Positions 55,099-64,000 of a stretch of 64,000 nt of DNA are shown in pieces; positions within the stretch are counted from its first letter, which is position 1, and every line of letters begins with the position of its first letter. The notes beneath the pieces were generated by a model that was not told the DNA's origin, made no database searches, and saw only the letters and a list, made by a program, of their open reading frames with translations. The stretch is from Antedon mediterranea. Lineage: Eukaryota; Echinodermata; Crinoidea; Comatulida; Antedonidae. Location: contig NC_092673.1 of NCBI RefSeq assembly GCF_964355755.1, positions 20,651,001 through 20,715,000 of the forward strand, given 5' to 3'. A program made the position numbers and the translations under genes.

Positions 55099-58000
55099 GA
55101 GAGATCACTTAAACCATAGGTAGGGGAGATCACTTAAACCATAGGTAGGGGAGATCACTTAAACCATAGGTAGGGGAGATCACTTAAACCATAGGTAGGG
55201 GAGATCACTTAAACCATAGGTAGGGGAGATCACTTAAACCATAGGTAGGGGAGATCACTTAAACCATAGGTAGGGGAGATCACTTAAACCATAGGTAGGG
55301 GAGATCACTTAAACCATAGGTAGGGGAGATCACTTAAACCATAGGTAGGGGAGATCACTTAAACCATAGGTTGGGGAGATCACTTAAACCATAGGTAGGG
55401 GAGATCACTTAAACCATAGGTAGGGGAGATCACTTAAACCATAGGTAGGGGAGATCACTTAAACCATAGGTAGGGGAGATCACTTAAACCATAGGTAGGG
55501 GAGATCACTTAAACCATAGGTAGGGGAGATCACTTAAACCATAGGTAGGGGAGATCACTTAAACTATAGGTAGGGGAGATCACTTAAACTATAGGTAGGG
55601 GAGATCACTTAAACCATAGGTAGGGGAGATCACTTAAACTATAGGTAGGGGTGGAGATCACTTAAACCATAGGTATGGGAGATCACATAAATTATAGATA
55701 GGGGTGGAGATTACTTAAACCATAGGTAGGGAGATCACATAAACCATAGGTAGCGGAGATCACTTAAACCATAGGTAGGGAGATCACTTAAACTATAGGT
55801 AGGGGTGGAGATCACTTAAACCATAGGTAGGGGAGATCACTTAAACCATAGGTAGGGGAGATCACTTAAACCATAGGTAGGGGAGATCACTTAAACCATA
55901 GGTAGGGGAGATCACTTAAACCATAGGTAGGGGAGATCACTTAAACCATAGGTAGGGGAGATCACTTAAACCATAGGTTGGGGAGATCACTTAAACCATA
56001 GGTAGGGGAGATCACTTAAACCATAGGTAGGGGAGATCACTTAAACCATAGGTAGGGGAGATCACTTAAACCATAGGTAGGGGAGATCACTTAAACCATA
56101 GGTTGGGGAGATCACTTAAACCATAGGTAGGGGAGATCACTTAAACCATAGGTAGGGGAGATCACTTAAACCATAGGTAGGGGAGATCACTTAAACCATA
56201 GATAGGGGAGATCACTTAAACCATAGATAGGGGAGATCACTTAAACCATAGGTAGGGGAGATCACTTAAACCATAGGTAGGGGAGATCACTTAAACCATA
56301 GGTAGGGGAGATCACTTAAACCATAGGTAGGGGAGATCACTTAAACTATAGGTAGGGGAGATCACTTAAACCATAGGTAGGGGAGATCACTTAAACTATA
56401 GGTAGGGGTGGAGATCACTTAAACCATAGGTATGGGAGATCACATAAATTATAGATAGGGGTGGAGATTACTTAAACCATAGGTAGGGAGATCACATAAA
56501 CCATAGGTAGCGGAGATCACTTAAACCATAGGTAGGGAGATCACTTAAACTATAGGTAGGGGTGGAGATCACTTAAACCATAGGTAGGGGAGATCACTTA
56601 AACCATAGGTAGGGGAGATCACTTAAACCATAGGTAGGGGAGATCACTTAAACCATAGGTAGGGGAGATCACTTAAACCATAGGTAGGGGAGATCACTTA
56701 AACCATAGGTAGGGAGATCACATAAACCATAGGTAGCGGAGATCACTTAAACCATAGGTAGGGAGATCACTTAAACTATAGGTAGGGGTGGAGATCACTT
56801 AAACCATAGGTAGGGGAGATCACTTAAACCATAGGTAGGGGAGATCACTTAAACCATAGGTAGGGGAGATCACTTAAACCATAGGTAGGGGAGATCACTT
56901 AAACCATAGGTAGGGGAGATCACTTAAACCATAGGTAGGGGAGATCACTTAAACCATAGGTAGGGGAGATCACTTAAACCATAGGTTGGGGAGATCACTT
57001 AAACCATAGGAAGGGGAGATCACTTAAACCATAGGTAGGGGAGATCACTTAAACCATAGGTAGGGGAGATCACTTAAACCATAGGTAGGGGAGATCACTT
57101 AAACCATAGGTTGGGGAGATCACTTAAACCATAGGTAGGGGAGATCACTTAAACCATAGGTAGGGGAGATCACTTAAACCATAGGTAGGGGAGATCACTT
57201 AAACCATAGATAGGGGAGATCACTTAAACCATAGATAGGGGAGATCACTTAAACCATAGGTAGGGGAGATCACTTAAACCATAGGTAGGGGAGATCACTT
57301 AAACCATAGGTAGGGGAGATCACTTAAACCATAGGTAGGGGAGATCACTTAAACTATAGGTAGGGGAGATCACTTAAACCATAGGTAGGGGAGATCACTT
57401 AAACTATAGGTAGGGGTGGAGATCACTTAAACCATAGGTATGGGAGATCACATAAATTATAGATAGGGGTGGAGATTACTTAAACCATAGGTAGGGAGAT
57501 CACATAAACCATAGGTAGCGGAGATCACTTAAACCATAGGTAGGGAGATCACTTAAACTATAGGTAGGGGTGGAGATCACTTAAACCATAGGTAGGGGAG
57601 ATCACTTAAACCATAGGTAGGGGAGATCACTTAAACCATAGGTAGGGGAGATCACTTAAACCATAGGTAGGGGAGATCACTTAAACCATAGGTAGGGGAG
57701 ATCACTTAAACCATAGGTAGGGGAGATCACTTAAACCATAGGTAGGGGAGATCACTTAAACCATAGGTTGGGGAGATCACTTAAACCATAGGTAGGGGAG
57801 ATCACTTAAACCATAGGTAGGGGAGATCACTTAAACCATAGGTAGGGGAGATCACTTAAACCATAGGTAGGGGAGATCACTTAAACCATAGGTAGGGGAG
57901 ATCACTTAAACCATAGGTAGGGGAGATCACTTAAACTATAGGTAGGGGAGATCACTTAAACCATAGGTAGGGGAGATCACTTAAACTATAGGTACGGGTG

Positions 58001-58150
58001 GAGATCACTTAAACCATAGGTATGGGAGATCACATAAATTATAGATAGGGGTGGAGATTACTTAAACCATAGGTAGGGAGATCACATAAACCATAGGTAG
58101 CGGAGATCACTTAAACCATAGGTAGCGGAGATCACTTAAACCATAGGGTA
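55099..58150. repeat. 25-bp satellite, about 120 copies, with higher-order blocks
   Basis: The unit AGATCACTTAAACCATAGGT plus AGGGG is repeated with few substitutions for about 3 kb, ending about 415 bp past the subtilase stop. A diverged block (AGGTATGGGAGATCACATAA, ATTATAGATAGGGGTGGAGA, GGTAGCGGAGATCAC) recurs with TATGGGAG at about 55674, 56431, 57439 and 58021, so the array grew by duplication of multi-unit blocks. Confidence 0.97.
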
Positions 58151-58462
58151 GGTAAAGCTTGGTTTTCACTTGGACAAAATGTAATACCGTAGGCACACAC
58201 TTAGCAGTTCTGATGATCCTTTGTGTTGTAATTAGTCAAATTACTGCGATTTGCCGTCCCTTGAGAACTGGGTAATTAATCATTCCTTAACAATTAATTA
58301 ACAGACTAAATTTGCAGGGTACACACCGGTCCTTCAGGACTGTGTAGTGACATTTCAGATAAAAACATGAACCCATCTTAAAATGTAACTTCTATTGCTC
58401 ACATGAATTGTTAAAATGAACAATGAAATGGACACAGTGTTTGCATCATTACATAATCATTC

Positions 58463-58468
58463 TTTATT
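58463..58468 (-). terminator. Subtilase poly(A) signal
   Basis: AATAAA on the minus strand about 98 nt after the stop codon, the first such hexamer downstream of the gene. Confidence 0.65.
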
Positions 58469-58565
58469 ATCAACAACAGTAATTACATCTCTAATTTTTA
58501 ATTTAAATAACTTCACTATGTCAACTGCATTGCAGCTTTCTTTTATGGTAATAATCTACTGATCT

Positions 58566-61500
58566 TTATGCCAGATAAAGGAGAAGATTTGGAGATCCAG
58601 TGCCAACATTGTTAACAGCATCGGCAGTAGCATCACTTATAATCTTAGAGCTGGTTGCGCTAGCACTGTATCCATTACCAAGATGGACAGCTGCCACACC
58701 AGAGACGTGTGGGCAAGCCATGGATGTACCACTGATGGTGTTGGTGGCAGAGTTGCTGTTGTGCCAAGTGGAGGTGATGTCAGAGCCTGGAGCGAAAATG
58801 TCAACGCATGATCCATAGTTGGAGAATGATGATCTGTCATCATAAGAGCTCCAGGTACCAGAGATTGTTGTAGCTCCTACAGTGATGGCCTGCAATAATA
58901 ATTCATGTTGAAATATTCTAGTTTTGTAACAAAATAATCAACATTTACAGGACATTTTTAGGGATGTTTAATACATTTATTTCATCTTGATGCACTTAAG
59001 TAGAAATTGATCAGTGCTTCTAATTCTCTAATCTCATTATTTTGTTACATTTGGTAGGAACTTCTTTCATCTTTATCTTTTAAACAGTGTCAACATATAT
59101 ACATATAGGTTGCCACGTACTTATGACCTATGCCAACCTCGGTTTGATGAGCTGAGTGTATGCACATGCAATGCCAACACTGAAACATGTGCATTCCTCT
59201 GGCCTAGACCTGTCCCAAGTCTGTATTTATTTTCTTTTTTATGTTAGTCCACTGTCAGTGTTTTGATTTTTGTCTGGAAAGTGAGCTCAAGTATTATACA
59301 TATGAAAGGCCATATGTACAAATATTTGCGCAGCTTTTTGCAAATATTGGAAACACGGTCTAGAACCTAGACTACCCTTAAAGCTATAGCTATAAATTAT
59401 ACTTACATCACTGCTTCTAGCTGGTGAGTAGTTACAGGCATCAGCATTGTCATTACCAGCAGCGACAGAAACGACGACACCAGCATTGGCAAGACGTGTG
59501 ATTGCTCTGTCGGTGGAGATTGAAGCTCCTCCTCCAAGAGACATGGATGCCACAGCTGGATGTTTGGCATTGGATGCAACCCAATCAATACCTATAATAG
59601 TAAAAGTTTTATTTTATTTCCTGTAAATCATCTTACAATTAAAAAACATAGATTTATATAATTAATTTAGAATCTTTATTTCAATATTTATTTCCTGTAA
59701 ATCATCTTATAGAATACATTTATGACTGAGGTACAGTACAAGTAAATTAAAAGCATTCAAAAAGAAAAACAGATTTATGCATCATAATTCATTTAGATTT
59801 TTTAGAAGTCCCAGCATCTTTATCAAAGTTTCAATATTATTGTGTACAATTTACAAAGATCTTACCCTCTACAACATCACTGTTGCTACCAGATCCGAGA
59901 CATCCAAGAACTCTAACACCGTATACTTTAGCTCCCTTGGCTACACCCCAGGTGTTACTAGCGGTGGTTCCAGCGCAATGGGTTCCGTGTCCGTTACAGT
60001 CAACACCCTATAATCAATTACAATTTAATGCATATCTTCGAAAAAGGTTTTCATCTAGTTTTTTTTATCTGTATACAATTCTGTACATAAACCAGTAGTT
60101 AGATGCGTGCATGTGTTGGAGGCGCTGCTCCACAACTAGCAAAGCTACTCTTAACAGCCACTAACATCCAGTAATTACCAGATGAAGATTTGTCGAAACA
60201 AAGTCGAAACGTAGCACACACATGTTTCTAATTACTGGTTTAATGTAATGAATTGGATACAGAAATTTAATGTATAGTTTAGAGTTCATTTTGAATTCTA
60301 ATATTAAAACAATTTAGCAAATAACCATTTTGGTTGATTCATATGAATACATAACATTGGCTGCTGTTAATTTTAAAAATAATAAGCCATATGTCAATAA
60401 ATAGATATGCTGGACACAAATTCATTATTTATCTATAAAGCTCTGTCTACAATATCAAAATTTATGTGACAAAAAAACGTGATGTGCCCATATATGGACA
60501 TGATGGTGTCATATCACTACCATATTTAGGCATATCACTACCATATTTAAGACTTACATCACCGTCTCTGGCATCGTATGCTACAGCAGCACGTCCACTA
60601 AAATCGTTGTGAGTTGGGTTAATGCCAGTATCTATGACGTAGATATTAGCACCGCTACCAGTTCCTACCAAAAAATTAAATTAATTAATTTACAAAATGT
60701 CATATAATGTTTTGACACATTAGTCTTACTAATCTATCCTACTGCTCAATTGCACATTTACAGATTTTTAAATAATAAATATTTTATAAATAAAAAAGCA
60801 TTGCTCCCTACCGCTAACTGAGAAATCTCCGTCTAATGGAAGGTTTCTTTGATCGACACGATCAAGTCCCCATGTGACAGCCTGAGCTCTTACGATGCTG
60901 TCTTCTTCTATGTACTCGACGCCCTCAACTTCACGGATCTGTGAGTCGATATAAAAGAAATATTTTTGTCACTCATTTGATGGGTCCATCGATATCAGCT
61001 GCATTATTTGTGTTTGGGAAAATACTGTATTATTTAGAGGGTTGGCTTCTGTTTATTTAGGGGTTAGGTTGATTTTTTAGTCGTTAATGTTGATATATTT
61101 GGCTTTCAAATTTGTGTTTTGTGTTTGTTTGATTGTTTTAGAACCCCACTAAAATTACATTCTCCGAATGTATTTCCCTGTCCCAGGTGGTTCACATACA
61201 GACATCATGCGTATCTAACATACACAAACATGTGTAGAAAAAGTATAATAGTTTTGCTGAGTGTAATTTTTCACCAGCTAGTAATCATGAATTTGATGTG
61301 CGAGAGTAGGCGTACTAGAGTTGTCATTTAATTAATTAATCACCACAAGCTCCCCACACATACTCACTGTCATCTTTATGCCCTGGACCCCCTCTATTTC
61401 ACAATCCTTGATCCGCCCCTGATTGAAACAATTATAGGATACACCATTTTATAATAGATATACTAGTGAATCCGTGCTAGTGTACTTACCGCATTAACAG

Positions 61501-62583
61501 CCTCATCATCAAGTTCGGCTACAATGGCTTTGACAGTTTGCAATTTCTTCAAGATTTTTGCTTTTAGGTTACTTGCGAAAACAACATTGTCGACATTTGC
61601 ATCATCCTGTGAAATAGAATAAGCAGAAAATAAGCCTTAAATAATAACAATAACAGTGGGCGTCACTTGGAGGGGATTTTACACATCTAAGTACATCACA
61701 AACTTTAAATTTGTTAGATGTTTAATAATAGGACCTTGTCTGGTGCGAGGGAATTATCAAACTCATATGTAATACTGTAGGTGGGGAGTTTACTCAGACC
61801 AAAGCCGGCATTAGGGAGTTTACTCAGATCAAAACATGCATACTGTAGGTAGGAAATTTACTCAGACCAAAGCCTGCTTAGGTAGTGAGTTTACTTAGAC
61901 CAAAGCCTGGATAGGTAGGGAGTTTACTCAGACCAAAGCCTACATAGGTAGAGAGTTTACTCAGACCAAAGCCTAAATAGGTAGGGAGTACTGTATACTC
62001 AGACCAAGGCCTGCATAGGTAGGGGAGTTTACCGAGACCAAAGCCTGGATACGTAGGGGGTTTACTTAAACCATAGACTGGATAGGTAAGGAGTTTACTC
62101 AGACCAAAGCCTGCATAGGTAGGGAGTTTACTCAGACTAAAGCCTGCATAGGTAGGGAGTTTACTCGGACCAAAGCCTGCTTAGGTTGGGAGTTTACTCA
62201 GACCAAAGCCTGGATAGGTTGGGAGTTTACTTGGACCAAAGCCTGCATAGGTAAGGAGTTTACTCAGACTAAAGCCTGCATAGGTAGGGAGTTTACTCGG
62301 ACCAAAGCCTGCTTAGGTTGGGAGTTTACTCAGACCAAAGCCTGGATAGGTTGGGAGTTTACTCAGACCAAAGCCTGGATAGGTAAGGGATTTACTTAGA
62401 CCAAACTTAGAGCATGGTTTAATAGGAAGATGAAAAACCATGATGTAAAGTAAGAAGAAAATATTGTTTTACCTTGAGTCCAACGATGTATTTGCCTGGG
62501 ATTCTGTCAGCTCCATGAGTGTGGAGAGGTGCAAGCTTAGCACATGCAACAGTGGCGAGGAGAAGTACAATGAAGCAACGCAT
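58566..62583 (-). CDS. Secreted subtilisin-like serine protease, proteinase K subfamily (S8A)
   Basis: Seven exons in transcription order: 62583-62473, 61606-61490, 60938-60812, 60664-60558, 60007-59866, 59591-59407, 58889-58566; 1113 nt, 370 aa. Residues 1-15 ([15 protein letters not shown]) are a signal peptide. About 28-100 form an I9-type inhibitor propeptide ([10 protein letters not shown] ... [13 protein letters not shown]). The mature domain starts near [12 protein letters not shown]. Catalytic residues: Asp130 in VIDTGI, His161 in NGHGTHCAG, Ser319 in [11 protein letters not shown]; the oxyanion Asn248 is in AAGNDN. All are intact, so an active endopeptidase acting outside the cell or in the gut lumen is likely. 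Length and motif wording fit proteinase K-like enzymes of bacteria, fungi and some invertebrates rather than animal furins or tripeptidyl peptidase II. Introns are GT-AG. The terminal exon ends in LLLYLA with no C-terminal extension. Confidence 0.95.
60089..60241. mobile_element. Small inverted-repeat element in subtilase intron 4
   Basis: AAACCAGTAGTTAGATGCGT is mirrored imperfectly by TTTCTAATTACTGGTTT, 153 bp overall. GATGAAGATTTGTCGAAAC inside echoes the GACGAAGG...CGAAAG motif at 20882. Confidence 0.55.
60438..60551. mobile_element. TA-flanked MITE, copy 7, truncated at a splice donor
   Basis: Left end AAGCTCTGTCTACAATATCA after TA, inner TCATATCACTACCATATTTA units, but the right half is missing. 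Homology stops about 6 nt before subtilase exon 4 (60558-60664), so on the minus strand the intron begins almost directly with MITE sequence. Confidence 0.8.
61770..62405. repeat. 33-bp tandem repeat in subtilase intron 1, about 19 copies
   Basis: Unit GAGTTTACTCAGACCAAAGC plus CTGCATAGGTAGG with many substitutions. One copy near 62053-62080 reads TTTACTTAAACCATAGACTG, intermediate toward the 25-bp satellite at 55099-58150. Confidence 0.93.
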
Positions 62584-62650
62584 CTTGTTTCTTGTTATCG
62601 GTTGTAGTACAACGATTGAAGTGTGATCTCAACACTAGAACGCATCCCTT

Positions 62651-62656
62651 TTTATA
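62651..62656 (-). promoter_or_regulatory. TATA box of the subtilase gene
   Basis: On the minus strand CTATAAAAAGG lies about 70 nt before the ATG, predicting transcription start near 62620-62626 and a 5' UTR of about 40 nt. This is the clearest core promoter in the window and fits a highly expressed secreted-enzyme gene. Confidence 0.75.
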
Positions 62657-63300
62657 GGCACATATCTCATGTAATCTAAAGATAAAATAATAATAACCCA
62701 ATTAAAGTACACATTAAATTTTATCTAAATGAACAAATTGAAACATATGTGTAGGTATATATCTTTGAAATATGTTCATTTCCCACACAATGACATCACA
62801 GATACTGAGTTATAATTTCTCGTATTTCAGACACAAACTGTCCATATTATATACAGAGTATTCAAATTATGAATATTTAAGGTAGATAGATAATAAATCA
62901 TTCTAATCCCTGTATAAGGAAGAACACATATAAAGGTTGTACAAGGCTTGCCTGTCTCCGAAAACTAAAAAGACATTTTAAAAGTCCTGCAGAAACAAAC
63001 ATACCACTGGATGTTTGGGTCTATGTAACAAAATCATTATTATTATAACCATACTCAATTGATTATGTTATAACATACCTAGCTTGACATTTTTACATTT
63101 GTAGTTACATTATTAGGCCGTACTACAAAAGTACAAAAAGAACGAAACCTGATGTCTAAAAGATTGTACTTGTACACTACTTTATTTTTTTACTAAAATA
63201 ATAACTATTGTCAAAATTAATGATAATTTGTAAAATTGTTTAAACTCACCGAATCTACAGTAAAAGCAAAAGAGTACAAATATAAAGCACTATATTTATT
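62657..63300. other. Upstream of the subtilase gene
   Basis: AT-rich sequence holding the subtilase promoter proximal region. No gene or defined repeat recognised. Confidence 0.45.
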
Positions 63301-63471
63301 CACTTGCAGATGTATTTATTGCTGGGGTGGACCCAGTTTACTCGGAGGGGAGGTACCATACTATTGAGAAAAAAAGCATCTCAAAGTTTAATTTTAACCG
63401 ATTAACCAGACTTTTAGAGTATATAGGCTTACCCAAGGTTTTAAAATAACTATTATATCTATATATCTCAA

Positions 63472-63985
63472 TTATCCAAATAATGCATGGTATTTTCCCA
63501 ATAATGCATTGGGTGATATCCCAATAATGCATGGTATTATCCCAATAATGCATTGGGTGATATCCCAATAATGCATGGTATTATCCCAATAATGCATGGG
63601 GTGATATCCCAATAATGCATGGTATTTTCCCAATAATGCATGGTATTTTCACAATAATGCATGGGGTGATATCCCAATAATGCATGGTATTATCCCAATA
63701 ATGCATTGGGTGATATCCCAATAATGCATGGTATTTTCCCAATAATGCATGGGGTGATATCCCAATAATGCATGGTATTTTCACAATAATGCATGGGGTA
63801 ATATCCCAATAATGCATGGTATTATCCCAATAATGCATTGGGTGATATCCCAATAATGCATGGTATTTTCACAATAATGCATGGGGTGATATCTCAATAA
63901 TGCATGGTATTTTCACAATAATGCATGGGGTGATATCCTAATAATGCAGGGCGATATACCAATAATGCATGGCGATATAGTCTCC
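63472..63985. repeat. CCAATAATGCATGG tandem repeat
   Basis: Units of about 20-22 bp, CCCAATAATGCATGGTATT and CCCAATAATGCATGGGGTGAT, alternate for about 510 bp to near the window end. ATGCAT is palindromic in every unit. The open minus-strand frames are repeat artefacts. Confidence 0.93.
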
Positions 63986-64000
63986 AAATATTTCAGGTCT

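Noticed and set aside
55099-58150. CRISPR-like regular array
   Set aside because: Units are head to tail with no unique spacers, in an intron-rich eukaryotic genome; it is a satellite.
58600-58843. Alternative-frame ORFs over the subtilase last exon
   Set aside because: Shadows of the conserved frame that carries [11 protein letters not shown].
63581-63853. 90-codon ORF with MHYWD repeats
   Set aside because: ATGCAT-containing tandem repeat; a repeat artefact.

Overview
This is eukaryotic nuclear DNA, AT-rich and intron-rich, from an animal; I would guess a marine invertebrate, possibly a deuterostome such as an echinoderm, but nothing seen here fixes the phylum. Five protein-coding genes could be assembled exon by exon. 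Every junction carries a legal splice signal and keeps the reading frame, and the products match conserved animal families over their length.

Layout. (1) 24-10351 (+): last six exons of a cytosolic-type aspartate aminotransferase (GOT1-like); its 5' end lies left of the window. (2) 12672-35916 (+): complete 27-exon exportin-7 gene (XPO7, 1094 aa predicted). (3) 50329-40264 (-): complete PUF60 splicing-factor gene (12 exons, 613 aa, plus a candidate 18-nt microexon), convergent with XPO7. (4) 50727-52280 (+): complete four-exon NHP2 (153 aa), head to head with PUF60 across about 400 bp. (5) 62583-58566 (-): complete seven-exon secreted proteinase K-like subtilase (370 aa) with signal peptide, I9-type propeptide and intact catalytic triad.

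The genes are mostly housekeeping (amino-acid metabolism, nuclear transport, splicing, snoRNP/telomerase RNP) plus one extracellular protease; no operon-like logic is expected or seen. The remainder is introns and intergenic DNA filled with repeats. There are large tandem arrays: a 98-bp unit with 21 copies at 2992-5049, a 25-bp unit with about 120 copies at 55099-58150, a related 33-bp unit at 61770-62405, a 30-bp array at 38521-38990, and smaller ones. Mobile elements include a Tc1/mariner-like TA-flanked MITE family with seven copies, hAT-type elements with 8-bp target duplications, other inverted-repeat elements, 5S-rRNA-derived and tRNA-derived SINEs, and LINE fragments.

The most notable points are two apparent U12-type introns in XPO7, one GT-AG and one AT-AC, with textbook donors and near-consensus branch sites; a likely PUF60 microexon; higher-order structure in the satellites; and two tandem arrays flanking the protease whose units seem to differ by one 8-bp indel. 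I found no prokaryotic-type system, no CRISPR and no intact autonomous transposon.
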